A stretch of 64,000 nucleotides of DNA from Dryococelus australis (GCA_029891345.1 CM056993.1:272088900-272152899); one strand, 5' to 3'. Shown: positions 1-13,109, numbered from the stretch's first letter. Numbers and translations: made by a program. The notes: a model not told the origin generated them from the letters alone.

Positions 1-835
1 GACAGTGTCTTACCTCACCAGCTCTCCTCGACAGACTGCCCAGATACAAGCGTCGCACGGAACTATCATGACCGCCTACGGGGTTCACATAAGCGGAAGT
101 GCTATGCACTCCGAGTGAAATATTTTTAAGTGAAAATAAAATGGCACAAATTAAATTAGACATTGTTTTACATTTCAATAATTTTGTTATGAATTTCAAT
201 ATTATTTTTGTCTCTCTGTGACGGTGTTCATTCCAGAATATTAAGTGCTCTTAATCTCTGCGCCATAGGCACTTTGAATATTCACAACCAAACAATTAAA
301 ATTAGTACAAGCACTTTAAAACATTTAAGACATATTAAACACTGTAAAGACAATATAACAAATTTTACCCTGAAATTAACATTTATAGGTAAGTTCAAAA
401 TTGTCGGCCTCTTTGCGCACGTGCGGTACACATGAGTGCGGTCATGGGCTCTAGCGCCGCTGGCTGTTAGCCGGCGTCAACTTGTATGGAATACAAAATA
501 ATTAGTTAAAATTATGTTTCCCAACAATGATTTGAAAATCCATTTATACTTTTTTACAAATCTTTTACATTTAAAATAACCGACTATTGAATACACCTGA
601 TGTTAAACCTTGGTCTTTTTCATCAATAAAGTGATAAAAATAGAAAAAAAAATTATTTCTTGCATCTGCTTTGTAATACTTTACAAGCTTCTATTTATCT
701 TAACCATTGATATTTGTGACACTGAAACACAAATTAATCAACAGGAGGAAGACATCTGTTTACTCGAATAAAAAAATAGTCTTTACACCATTTTATTCTC
801 ATTATCAATAACAAAGTCCTGTTATGAGTGGGAAG
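1..835. other. No recognisable gene; AT-rich flank
   Basis: I see no coding homology, RNA gene or structured repeat here. The longest open frames are short, lack a codon pattern and resemble nothing I know. The sequence is AT-rich with a few more GC-rich patches around 430-480. Confidence 0.5.
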
Positions 836-837
836 AT

Positions 838-2350
838 TCACATAAAGTTTGTTCCTTTGGTTTTGAACCTGGAAGCCTTGAAAGGACTCAATAAGGCAAG
901 ACATTAAAAACATTCTGCAGCTGAGTATGGTGTTGAAGAGAGTGTTTGAAATTGGCATGGAAACAGAGGTAACATTGAAAAGTTTTCTAATTTTCTTCTA
1001 ATAAGTGCTCCAATGTTTTGTCTTGTGAACAGAAGTCGATGAAGAAGGACTACGAAAAAACCTGTGAAACTTTGCTCATATGGTTTAGCAAACAAAGACA
1101 AAAGGGAAGGCCAATACTGCAAGAAAAGACATTGTTTTTTAGGAAAGAGTTAGAGGATTTTACTACAAGTTCAGGATGGTTGGACAGTTGGAAGAAACAA
1201 TACAGCATACAGCAACCCGAAATGTGCAGAGAAAAACTTTCTGCGGATTCTGAGGCTCTTAAACAAGTCTATGAAAAATTTAATAAAATTAAAAAAGAAA
1301 ACTTAAGTTAGAAGTACAGAAGTCAACAGTACAGTTGTAAGTAAACTTGTCTCAATTTTAAAATGATCCCATCTATAACTAGCATCAAGGAAAGAAAAGG
1401 CAACCCCGGGTCACAATAAATCTATAGAAAGGGTGACAGTTCTTGCTGCATCGAATGCAAGTGGAGATCATAAACTTAAGCTAGTGGTAATAAGCAAGTC
1501 TGCTATGCTAAGAACTTAAAAAATTTGGCTGCTTGTGACTACCTGTTACGTACACAAACCAAATATCTGCTTGGATGTATAGAAGTATTTTTAAGAAGTG
1601 GTTTTTTGAAGATTTTGTTACAGAAACTAAAAAATACCTAAAGAAAAAAAAGGTTGCCTTCCAAAGCAATAATAATTCTGGACAATATTAGATCTCGCCC
1701 TGATGAAGAATTCAAATGTGACAATATGAGCATTTTGTTCTTACCCCCAAATGTACCAAGTTTAATACAGCTCCTGGACCAAGGCATTTCAGAATGCTTG
1801 GGGGAAAAAAGGTATTATCTGCTAGGCTACAGATGTTCCTGTAAGGTGAAGAAACCATTGTGGACTTTCTGGGAAAAAAAAAAAAAAAAAAAAGAACCTA
1901 TGGTGCAAGACAGTTTATTGACTGGCTGAAATAAAGGTAGATACACAAAAAAAGTCTTAAGATTTTACAGGGAGAAATGGATACTAACAATACAGACAAA
2001 GATGACCTGCCCTTGGCACAGTTAATTAAAAAGATTCCTGGTTGTGAAAATGCAAATGAAAATGAGGTTTCATATTGGATGGCTAGTGACGAACAATTAG
2101 AAGCGATTGATGTTTTGATAGTTCAAATGTCAAGTGAACCGGCAGAAGAAAATTGTGACAGTCGCGTGTGCAAGACTGTACCTGTGATGATCCACACAAG
2201 ATTTTGCACCGCTTAGCACAGCATTGTATTACATCAAGCAATAAGAAGATACGCCAACTGATAATATGCTCCTTAGAAGGTGGTTCGACATTGCTGCCAA
2301 AAAACAAGGCTCAAGTTTAAAACGAGGACTCTGGACACCTTCATTTTTTT
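838..2350 (+). pseudogene. Decayed jerky/Tigger-like (pogo superfamily) transposase
   Basis: This is a remnant of a DNA-transposon transposase of the CENP-B/jerky type. Three parts occur in the right order. A CENP-B N-terminal helix-turn-helix is seen around 848-1010 (AAEYGV motif, interrupted by stops). A Tc5-type HTH occupies about 1018-1311, an open stretch of 97 codons ending in QVYEKFNKIKKENL. A DDE_1-type catalytic region lies at about 1420-1830 (SNASGDHKLKLVVISKSA, then IIILDN and LFLPPNVPSLIQLLDQGI). A C-terminal acidic tail follows at 1977-2340 (DDLPLAQLIKKIPGC; later RWFDIAAKK). Several stops and frameshifts separate these blocks, so the gene is dead. The LDN aspartate and the Pro-rich LLDQGI block typical of the family are still readable. 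The family assignment is strong; jerky versus Tigger is not resolved. No terminal inverted repeats were identified. Confidence 0.8.
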
Positions 2351-4020
2351 ACTTTGTAACATTGAAAGTGTTCATCCATATCAGGTATGCACTGCATTAC
2401 TGTATTTAACCTCTTTCATATTCATGAACCATATATTTTACTACAAAGAATTTACAAGTTTCCCTTTGTTTTGTTCATATTTCCATGTAGCCCGAGATTT
2501 TTGTAATTAGAGGTAGCCTTGGCCCCAATTAGCTCAAATTACTGAGACACTACTCTGTACCATGAAACAAAATGTTTGCTATGGATTAAAGTATATACAT
2601 AATAGGAAAACAATTTTTTTTTGGAGAAATTATGGGCAGTGTTCGAATAGCTTGTTTACGACAAGAAAAAATATCAATTGCTACCTTTATAGTTTCATGT
2701 TTGTTATTCTTTAGGTATATTTGAATGTCATTCAAGCAGTTGGCAGGACTGCAATTTCCTTTTGTCATTTGTTTACAAGCCAAAATGTCAGAGGCCTAAC
2801 ATACATAACTACTTATTTACTCATTATAAATATATAGGGCCTATATATGTAAAAGTCTATATTAAACTATACAGGCATATTACAATAATTTTTTCTTCTG
2901 TCATTAAATCTACAAGTCAATTGAATTAAGTTAATATACCTGTAATATTTTTTTATACGTATAAAACAGAAAGTGGTAGTTGCCTGTGTATTCTAGGAAG
3001 AATGCACTGGTGGTTTATAGTCTGAATGCAATGACATGAACAAGAACTCATTTCTCGCATAGTCATCTTAAACCCCTACCTCTAAAATTTTTTTTTGTTC
3101 GAAAAAACAAATACATCCACTGGTGATCATTCCATAAAAAATACATTTTTTTTATATTCTTAAGCATCCAGTTAAATCACAATTATTATGTCACAGCATA
3201 ACTTTCGTTGGGTTCCAGACAATGTTTATCACACCATGTTTTATGCATCATAAACCAAATGGGACTCAATTACACTGTATGGCAATCAAAGCATTCTTGC
3301 TTAAGATACCATGAGTATTGGGAGACACTACTTCATGCATACTGAAACGTTGAGTGATAACGTACCAGCAACTAAGAATGGAGCATCCTTCGACTTCCGT
3401 GCAAGTTTCTGCGTGTTCGACTCTTCCACTGGTGACATAGCCAATGATGTTTCCATTGCTGTTTGAACCCTGTTCCCCTAGCATCAAAGTACAGGCAAAA
3501 TTGATTATACGGTCGTATACGCCTAGGTACTGACATACAGCTGATAAAAAAACTATGAACTACTTTTCCTTCTTCGTATGGAGAATAAATTAAGGAGAGT
3601 ATAGATTTGGTATGATGCATGCCACATTCCCTTCTCCTTAGACCGTTTTCCCACTGCACAGCATTCCTCAGCGCAGCACATATCTGCCCTCTACCAACCG
3701 TGCACTGTGTAAGTGCATCAGTGTACTTGTGCAACAATGAGGTGAAGGTTAGCGCAACTTGGTGCATCACAAAGCAGATTAATGCCACGAGTGAATGTAG
3801 TGCATATTGCAAAGAACTTTATAACTGCTGCATCCAGAACCCTAATAAAGAGGACTTAAAGAGATATCCCGAGAAAAATCCCTAACCAGTGTTATTTGCC
3901 ATTAAAGTGTTTCTTTGCAAGTGTTCATTGTTTACATCCCATATGTTTCACCTTCACCTCATCGCACACCTCTTTGCAAGTGTTGTTTATGTTTTGAATA
4001 GTGCTCTACATTTTAAGTCA
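2351..4020. other. No recognisable gene
   Basis: The longest open frame is a minus-strand 146-codon stretch at 3372-3812. It shows no motif I recognise and no start context or splice structure that makes it convincing. The rest is AT-rich spacer. Confidence 0.45.
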
Positions 4021-4024
4021 ATTT

Positions 4025-4560
4025 GAAAAGAAAAAAAAAACGGTATCTTGTTGCTCCAACGAAAACAATGTATATGAAATTTGCAAATGATAATCCCGGT
4101 ATAAAGATCTCTTACAGGAATTTCACCTGAAACAGGACATTTTTGTCTGCAAGCCAACAGAAATAAACAGGGATACCTGCCTGTGCAAGTCGCAGAAAAA
4201 CATTGAATTTTAGGTACGTATCCAAGCTCAAGCAGCTACAAATGTTAGATGATCAAAATGTTCATGCTTTGTGCAAACATATCATGTGACATAGTATCAG
4301 CAACCTATATACAATGTTTGTTCAAAATGTAAAGATACTGCCATACCAATTCCTTTAAACCTCTCAAATACAGATGAGATGGTAACTTGGAAGAAGTGAA
4401 ATACAGTGAAAAAAAAAAAGTGAGTAAAACAAAGACAGGTGCAAAAATTGTGGTGCAAGTAAAAGTGGCAGCTAAGCTAAACATTTTGGGTACTCAAAGA
4501 ATTATAAAAAGAGCTTCAGAATTACATGTAAAAATTGAAAAAACACATATTCAACATTAA
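4025..4560 (+). pseudogene. Remnant of a Cys-rich repeat-encoded ORF
   Basis: In pieced-together frames the plus strand reads KKRYLVAPTKTMYMKFAND, GIKISYRNF, then a CLC-containing block RDTCLCKSQKNIEF at about 4172-4212, and further on NTDEMVTWKKW near 4367-4400. This order (basic start, F/Y-rich segment, CxC block, later W-x-x-W) resembles an ORF common in invertebrate repeats that I know only as uncharacterised protein. At least two frameshifts and stops are present. I cannot name the transposon class or a function. Confidence 0.4.
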
Positions 4561-4724
4561 GAACGATAACAAAACGTACAAAATATGTAAAGCTAATCTA
4601 AATGATAGGAGGAAACTTGAATGGCTAGTCAGGATGTACATGGTGGTAAATGAAGGAGGGTGGGGAGGGGTACACTGCAAGCTAAGTACGGGGGTGTTAG
4701 GCCACCGGGCGGTAGCCTAATTGC

Positions 4725-4752
4725 AAGTGTATGTATGTATGTATGTATTAAT
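4725..4752. repeat. (GTAT)n microsatellite
   Basis: Short run of GTAT repeats followed by ATTAATTAATTAA, possibly the tail of an older element. Confidence 0.7.
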
Positions 4753-5037
4753 TAATTAAATATTACTGGTTTCAAAGTAATTACAAATATTAGAAGGTAT
4801 TACTTTAAATATAATGAAACAAGTATGTCATGAGTGTTACTCTTGTTTCGTGAGTGTTGCTCTCGTCTCGTGTTACTTTTGTATTACCAGTGTTACTCTT
4901 GCCGGAAATTCTTAAGAATAGGGGCTTTTCTGAAAGAAAAAAATTTCTCTGAAAGAAGTATAATTCCACTCTACTAATTACACAGAACACAAATTTACTA
5001 GAGGCATCAACATTTGACCAATAGAAACCCCAGAAAC

Positions 5038-5430
5038 TATAGTGGAAAGGGCTATGAAGATCAGGGGAATTATGGGGTAAAATGGATGAAAAATATGTAG
5101 GTAAATAGAAATATTTATTTATGAAAACACATTAAATTACAAAAAAAACTGAACCACACATTAACTAAATAGACAATATTACCAATATAAACTACATATA
5201 CGATAGTGGGGAGGGTTATAAAGATCTGGGAAATTGTGGGGGTAAAAAAAATATAAAATATGGATAGTACATTTTCATTATAAACTTTTACCCCTCGATT
5301 TCCCTCCAGTTCATAGCCCTTCCCACTATCATATTTCTAAATTGCATTGGTAACATTGTCTTTAAGTAATGGTCAGTTCAATTTTTTTTTTACAATTAAA
5401 CAGGTTTTCATGAGAATATTACAAATAGTA
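5038..5430. repeat. Long imperfect hairpin (foldback) repeat
   Basis: The segment 5112-5245 (ATAGTGGGGAGGGTTATAAA near its inner end) is repeated in inverted orientation at about 5280-5420 (GTTCATAGCCCTTCCCACTA), with a spacer of only about 35 bp. A third, direct copy of the inner motif begins at 5038 (ATAGTGGAAAGGGCTATGAA). The arms are clearly homologous but diverged. A related fragment lies at about 11650-11695. This is probably a foldback/MITE-type element; no target duplication was identified. Confidence 0.6.
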
Positions 5431-6924
5431 CAAAAATATGTTAAATTGCAAAACACACACGTTAGTGTTGCAGAGTAATCACATGCGTTAATGTATCACC
5501 AGGGTTTCATTTTGTAAGTCACTGTGTCCTGTCTTCAGGGAAAAACTGTCAGTCCACCCTAGCGGATGTCGGCGCTCTTGTGAAGGCTGTGCTTTCATGC
5601 ACCTCTGCAAGATCATTCACCTAGGCGTGCGCTAGATTAATTGCAGGTTGGGGAGAACCCAAGCGGAATTGGCTAGTCATGACAGAGATTATCATTAATT
5701 TCACTGATGCATAGTAACAATATAAACAAGTCTCACAGTGAACGTACCTCTTTTATTCAGTAGTGACAGTGTCCTAGCCACATTTATTTTATTAAGTGTT
5801 TATTTCAAGTGATGTTTAGTATTGCCTACGTGTTTGTAAGTACGCGTGGGTGAGACAGACACACAGAACCCACAGCATCCCTGAGAACCCTGAGAATAAA
5901 TAGTGCGGTGATTGGGAAGCAACGCTGATGCCCAAATTACCAGTGAGTATTTGTGACATAGTTCATCTTGTGTCTCACCCAACGGCGTCAAATTATACTA
6001 TTTTAAAACTGTGAATTTTAAATATTTTTTAATTATATATTCTAATTCTTATGTGCATGTTAGCCACAGTAAACCCATAAGTAAAATGTGTACCTGCTCA
6101 TTCAAAATATGTTAAATTAGAGGAATGCCTAAAAAAAATCTCATGTTTCCTTAGTGTTGCAACTGCATCTAATATATGTGGAGCTAAGAATACGTACAAA
6201 TGTAAAATTTAAGAATTTTCATTTTTCATTTTTAGAAAACCCAAATGGGCAATATTTTTGAAAATGACCCACCATAAATACATTTGTGAACTGATGCATT
6301 GACAGGTATACGAAGGCCGGTATCCTTTACACATAGGGATCCTAGTAACACACTAGCAGCCTGAAAGAAAACTCCCAGTGACTGACATTTTTCTTCCCAT
6401 ACCCCAACCTACCTATCGGCAGAGCAACGCACTGCAGACCAGCTGAGAAGCTAACCTGCCGCTGCAGGATAAGGAAGAGGAGAAGTGAAGGGGAAAGCGA
6501 AGAGGAACAGAGAGCATTAAACAGAGAGAGGGAAAGAAAAAGTCCCAGTGTTAGCTAATGGAAACCACATGTTGATGCACCTGGCCATTGCAAATAAAAG
6601 CCTCTCACATTGCTCGCTCTACCCGCTGTGACAGAGCAGCTACAACAGAACAGAGAGAAAAATCGAGACATGAGTCACCCAGACCAATCTTTGGAAAAAA
6701 AAAAAAAAAACTTTTCTTATTCTCTGGAAAAATACTTCAAGATGAGACTTCGCCGAAAAAGAGAAGGGGTGATTGACGTATCACACGTTCTGCGCATTTA
6801 CATAGTGCACTCTACTTGCAACCGCATCCCATGTTCGAATGCACTTACTCCTTATGGGCCAATCTGCAAACAATGACTGAAGAAAAAGAGAAGACAGGAT
6901 ACGTGTCTGCACGAGAGCCTTGGG
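5431..6924. other. No recognisable gene
   Basis: Mixed AT-rich sequence with a somewhat more GC-rich patch around 6400-6560. No coding homology seen. A 16-A run sits at about 6697-6712. Confidence 0.45.
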
Positions 6925-6932
6925 AACAAGCC

Positions 6933-8344
6933 TAGGGATGTGCGAACACTGAAATTTTGTTTGAGTCAAGCTCGAGCCGAGTATTAAAAAAAGTTTTGAT
7001 CTTTTGAGTCGAACTCTAGCGAGTTTCTACAATATTATTTATAAACTACTAGCAGCCTACTTCACACAAATGGACATGAAACAATTACAGCATTTTCTTA
7101 TTAATTAAGAGTATTTAACAATACAATTTAATGAAATACCTGAAACACATTATAAAGTGCCCATTAAATTATTCCCATATCAAATTTTAAAAACTAATAT
7201 TGCATAGTAATAACATGTAAGCTCACCGTTTAATAATAAATCCCACGAAAAAAAATTACAGTGGGGGAAATTACATTCAATTCCAACAGCATTGTAGTAT
7301 TGCACAAATGAAAATGAAAATTCATTTTTTTTTTTACTTTACATAGACCTATTGACGTCTCTTAACACACTATACACAATTCAGGTTACTTGTTAAGTTC
7401 TACTACTTTTGGTAATTATGTTTTCAAACAAACTCATTTTTCTGCGCTCCTTTAATTATATTGGCTGAAGGCTTTACGTACATGACACAATATAAAAACG
7501 CACTATTGACTTCACATCTACACGCCAAAGATCCTACACAACAACAAATAAAATCGCACCATTTCATATACTCATTTTCGTGCTCAAGATGTTCCTACAC
7601 GACACGTTATATGATGACTTTGAACCATTTCGCTATGCACAAGTTCATTACGTACACATTTTTCATCAAAAGCGACACTGCTAGCGCTAGGGTCATAGCT
7701 ATGTGGCAAGCTATTTTGGGTTGAGTGCTGTTTGCATGTCTCGTATCTTTGATGTCCAAAAAAAGCAATTGTTACATTAAGTTTTCGGTCAATACAAAGA
7801 CCATCCAAAAGTATTTTTAATTCAAAAAAGATCACTCTTATTTACGTTTCAAACTAACGCAGTGAAGGACATTTGTGAAGAATTTGGTACATTTACGGAA
7901 GTTTTTCTCATTTATTCCTAAATCATAATTTAGCATTTTATAGCGAATAGGGCTACTTTTCAGATTTTATCATGGTTATTTCGCATTTGCGAAATTTCTG
8001 GGACTCTACAAATAGGTAATGCTCATATTTCCTTTCACGTATGCATAAAAGGTGGCACAAAGCTGTGTGCCGATTGTTACTGAGTGCATATGAAGCAATA
8101 ATAATTCAGTATATGCACCAATGGAAAATTCCCAAACTTTGCCCACCATCTGGCCAGTAGTCGTGTATTTTATGATGCATATAAAACTAGGCCTTCTTTC
8201 TTGTATTCTTCAGGACGAAGTTGCAATATGCACTATCAATCCCCCCCAAAAAATCTCAGTTTTCGAGCTTGAAAAATGATGCAATCTCGAGTAATTACAA
8301 AGCGCGAGATTGTACTCGAAATTTTGAGTACTCTCACATCCCTA
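6933..8344. mobile_element. Non-autonomous hAT-type element, 1.4 kb
   Basis: The left end is TAGGGATGTGCGAACACT and the right end, read on the other strand, is TAGGGATGTGAGAGTACTCA, so the termini are inverted repeats of the CAGGGATG-like kind common in hAT elements. The flanks match at 7 of 8 positions: AACAAGCC at 6925-6932 and TACAAGCC at 8345-8352, the 8-bp duplication expected for hAT. The interior (about 1.4 kb, AT-rich) has no transposase-like frame, so it would depend on an autonomous relative. Confidence 0.8.
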
Positions 8345-8599
8345 TACAAGCCACCTTATTAAGTCTTGAACACATGCTCCTCCCAGCGAAGCAATGATTC
8401 ACATACGTCAATTGGGTCACCCTTCCACTCCAGTTCAAATTGCCCACTACTCCGGGACGGCAGGGCATTTTCCCAATCCTGCCCCTGGATAGCTTAGCAC
8501 CACCCGCCGAAACTCTCACAGTCTCCTAGATGCATGGGCTGCCAGATATCATCTCACAGCCCTTGCCGTAGGCACTGCAGAGATAAGAATCCAGGCACC

Positions 8600-9260
8600 T
8601 ATGTGTGATGTCACTACACCAACCCTACAGAGGGCAGAACTTGCTTCCCCTTAACCCTTAGGTGCACCACTAGGCTGATATTAGTATAAAAGAGGCAGTA
8701 GGATCTGGCCTCAGGGCAGTCTGCTGCACCAACCACCGCTGTAAAAGGCCACTGGAGGGTGTCAGCTCACAAGGGAAAGCACTAGCTTCGGTCTCCTGCT
8801 GAAGGGCCACGAGACTCATCACACAGGAATGCTAGCCGCTAGAACACTTTGCGCCACGTCAGAAACGTCAAGCAGTTCCAGGGGGTCTTTCACCTCTTCT
8901 GCGATTGTCCAACTCCAGAGGCCTTCCAGACACAGACGCACCAAAGACTCTGCCAATGCCGTCAATCATACCTTCAACATTCCCTTTGGTAACCTCACCA
9001 TAAACTACATCCTTCTGGTAAATACACACTTCTCAGCACCCTTCTGGTGCTGCATGACTTAGGCTCCTTCACAACATGTCTTAGTATTAAATTAATTTGA
9101 TACTTTATATCAGTGAGACTCATACTCATCATGCAACACAACTTTATATTTCACTTTAACGTTGTTCAGGACGCCTTCTCCCGACTGAACTTCATCCCTT
9201 TTCTTTTTAGTAAATTATAATATAAATACTGTAATAAAGTGCAGCCTCATCGTCTATTTC
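8600..9260 (+). promoter_or_regulatory. Possible solo LTR or TATA promoter region
   Basis: A TATA box (GTATAAAAGAGGCAG, about 8683-8697) is preceded by GC-richer sequence and followed about 540 bp later by AATAAA-type signals (about 9230). This U3-R-U5-like layout would fit a solo LTR, but I could not fix TG/CA ends or a target duplication. An unrelated promoter is an equal possibility. Confidence 0.25.
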
Positions 9261-11960
9261 GCTTTTAGTAAAAAAAAGTCTTACTTTCAAACAATAAACA
9301 AAGGCTTTCATTTTAAATAGGGGTAGCCCATGTTCATTCAGCCACAAGGCATTAGTTTAATAGTTTATGCTTTGCTATTCAGGCCCTTCTGGCCATTATT
9401 TAATATTTTATGTGTAATTGGAATAACAGGCGCTTCACATAATAAATACAGCCAAGGTAGACCAACACCTTTTAATTGTGGAATTTGTTGATCGAGTTGT
9501 CCCTACTCCGCCTCACCGCTATAAAGACCGAGGAGAGGAGAGAGGGCCACTCCAACCACTGAACCCGAAGTGAAACCTTCTATCACTGCTTCCCCACAAG
9601 TACCACTTACGTACTGTATTTCCTCCCACTGCCGTAAAAAGCCAGGTTGGAATGGCAAAGTGTGTGAGCTTGAGGAAGTGAACAGCTCTACAAGCCAGAG
9701 AAACATGAAACACCAGTTACTTCTCAACCTCTGTATTAGCGGCATTCAAATGCCTCATCACTGTAAAGCAGTGAAACAAATTCCCAATGGACATTCATAA
9801 TCTTGTTAATGAACTCCTTTGATTAGTTGAGAAACTAGTTGATACACCAGGACCCATATTTGAGGCACCAACATGATCAACTAAATCACCACATATTATC
9901 CACATTTACTAATTATACAGTACCAAGACATCTTGATAGGCTACAACCCTATCCTTGCCGCTCGTCCTAATCAAATACCTACCCTCGGCTTGGAGTAATA
10001 CCTGGGTACGTTTTCGCAGCAGCCAACATCTGCTACTGTTCGACCAATGCCACCAGCCAGCCACTAGACTCCAGCAGCTAGACAGTTACGCCCAGGAATA
10101 ACTAAGGTAAAACATCAGCCTAGTATTGTGTTGTTTGTTTCCGACTTTATCCCAACACGTCCTCATTTGTATACAGGCAAAGCTCCACTATGTGATACAC
10201 CCCTACAGTAAAAGTTAGACGTTACTTTAAATGTCAATTGCGACACTGACATCACAATGGTCAATTACACTTCTTTCTTTTCTAAGCAAACCACTCACCG
10301 GTCTACAGCAGGTTACCGACTTATGTTAACACCATGAGTCCGGGGTTAGACTCCCCAAGCAGCCATCCGTAATACTCTTCTGCAGTCCCAACGTGGCTGT
10401 AACCACATGACATAGCTGGCAGTTCACCAATACAATGGGCTTGTGACTCAGCTCTAACCTTAGTTAATGTTACATATTTAGGACTTGGATCATGTAGTGC
10501 GTGTTTACCCTTTCTCACTCAAAGAGGCAGCGTACACGCAACAGTATTAACAGTGTAATAGTATTAACTTGAACTCTTAATAATCTGATCATTATGTTTC
10601 ATTAACGTGTGCTGCGAGGGGACCACCACATGATTGTTGACCTGCTAATGCCCTGAGAAACTGTTTCCACGTGCTCGTCCTTGCCTTAGATGAGCTGGTG
10701 CCCTTGGAAAAACTTTTAGCATCTTTCCTAAATTGATTGCCATGCATCAAGGTTTCTCTCCATTCTGGCGTACTCCGCCCCGCGCTAGCAACCAAGCCAA
10801 GTTAGTACAGAATTTTAATGTACATTAATTGATAGCAACTGCTATGTTGATGCACAGCGCATTCACAGAAAAATAGCCCACACTGTAATTATTACGAATC
10901 ACTGCTGTTATGTAGGAAAAGTCCAAGACCTATGAAAACTATGTATGGCTTTTGCAAGGCTTACCTTGTTGAAAATCAAGTGGTCTTTTTAATATAGTCA
11001 GTGGAAATAGTAAAATATATATTTACAACACTTTATGAGGTTTTGTTCCATGTGTTGCCATTGTATGTTCGTCCTACAATCCCGTAGCGAAGGAGACACA
11101 TGTGAATCAACAATTAGCCATCTGCTTTTGATATTATACCATACTGTATAGCAATCATTTGACAGTTATGTGCTGGTAAGAGCTGTTAGTAGTTAATACA
11201 GTATTGCTGCGTGCATTAGGTGTTACCTTGTGAATTTAACCATGAGAAAGCCTGCGATTTACAAATAGAGGATGCCAACATGAGTGTTTCTTTAGACCTA
11301 AATGAACTAAAATTAACTTCAAGATAGGCTGAAGTAGTCTTTACTTAAAGTTTAATTACTGTGATCCTGTGCAAATGATATTCAAGCATAGCTTCCTCGC
11401 ACTCAAAAATACTGTTGAGTGTAGTCAAACATTATGTGCTGAGCCAGAGTCCTCAACGCCCGCAGGGGAGCAAATCCCAACAACAATGATTCAAGACACG
11501 TCATTAGTTTTCAGCATGTATCAGGTTCGAAGTTAGGAGTTTTATGTGAAATAAAAAATTTGTGATGTTCAATGGTGTATTGTAATACTACATGAATTTA
11601 ATGTAATAAATAAGCCTAACTGACATACATATTTTTACATAATTTTTGTCTATTACCCCTAAATTTCTCTGACCATAGACCTCCCCACTTTTATAATTCA
11701 TAGTATGCCCTGAGAATATTGTGATGCCCCATGAAATTCATGCTCGATTTTATTAGTAATGTAGATGCATACCATTTTCTGGAAATATTTTTGAGTTTTT
11801 CAGAATAACTATTATTCTTTAAAATTAAATATTTATTTGTGTCTGTGACAGTGCTGTGATGGATGTAGTACAGACTTAAAGAATATGCAGCCTCTTCAAA
11901 AAACGTATTCAGCAACTACTGTAAAATTTTCCAAACAAAATTAAAGCAGCATCAACATAC
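9261..11960. other. No recognisable gene
   Basis: About 2.7 kb without coding homology. The short frames here show no motif. A fragment related to the 5.1-5.4 kb hairpin repeat lies at about 11650-11695. Confidence 0.45.
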
Positions 11961-11995
11961 CTCATCTGCCATTTTCCAGTATACTGATGATGCTC
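11961..11995 (-). other. Candidate micro-exon with start codon
   Basis: On the minus strand a run of about 20 T followed by CAG directly precedes a 35-nt segment that ends in GATGAG and is followed by GTATGT, a good donor site. The segment contains GGAAAATGG, so it would carry an ATG and encode Met-Ala-Asp-Glu before the donor. The features look like a short first coding exon, but no neighbouring exon was found and a 35-nt match to splice signals can arise by chance. Confidence 0.2.
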
Positions 11996-13060
11996 CTGAA
12001 AAAAAAAAAAAAAAAAAAAACAAAGCTGTTTGGCATCTGGCTTACATGATTTCAGTGTATTTGTGACCAAATATAGTTCTTTGGTACATATTAACAATCT
12101 TTATTGGCAATTTTTTCAATTACTTAACATTTATGTGCATATTTTCAATTAGCCTTACTGTCCTGAACAACTAATTCTTTTAAGTTACGATAAAAATTCT
12201 TCTTCAAAGCACACACATGCATTTTTTTTCTATATTTTCCCCTTACAATTTTGCTTATCTTAGCCCTCACCATCACCGTATAGTTTACATGAATACCAAA
12301 AACAAAATCGCACTTTTTAGGAGATTTTTAAACATCTATATGTAGCCACAAAATTACAATTTACGAATTCTTGAATAATCAGCATTTTATCTTGAAATAA
12401 AAAGTTTACATTACGATGGAAATACGGCCCGGCCCGCCCCTCGGTGTTACATAAAAAATTTTATCTTTGTACATTCTCGACACATTATTTCGGTTTCACT
12501 GAAAATTTTCTGTAACTATTACTGCTCACTCGCGTCCAATAATAGAATATTTCGCCACGGTTTCAGGAAGATTGCTATATATTCACCAATTATTTCTTGG
12601 TAACAATTGCGTCATTCAGTTCGCTACGTTCACTTCCGAGTAGCCGTTCAAATGCATATTGCAAAACACTTCCGTGACATTTGCATGCTGTACTCCCACT
12701 CAATCTCTACTTAACAATACATTACACATCTCGTAATTAATTAGGCGAGACCTGTTATAGTCACTTCTGGGAAATTTTTCCGAAGCAGTACATAAGGAAA
12801 AAACCGGTACAGGCTGTGCCCGTCGAACATTAAGGAAGTTTATTTTAAACAAACATTATTACACTCAGCTGATATTATTAACTATTTTGCAGGTTTCAAA
12901 CAAAAATCTTACCAAAGTACGAATTCAATTTCTTATATCGGCTACGCCTCTTGCGTCACTAAAACCAACTCTGAACTAACCTCCAATAGCACTGACAGAA
13001 ACTTTGTGACTTTCACAGACAGGCAGATCACAACTGATTACCATTACTATAAATAACATA
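11996..13060. other. No recognisable gene
   Basis: Begins with a run of about 20 A (12001-12020), then AT-rich sequence with no coding signal. Confidence 0.45.
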
Positions 13061-13062
13061 AT

Positions 13063-13078
13063 ATATATCGATATTACT

Positions 13079-13109
<31 letters not shown>

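Noticed and set aside
3372-3812. 146-codon minus-strand frame
   Set aside because: Longest unexplained frame in the first 10 kb, but no recognisable motif, no splice context and no supporting neighbour; treated as chance.
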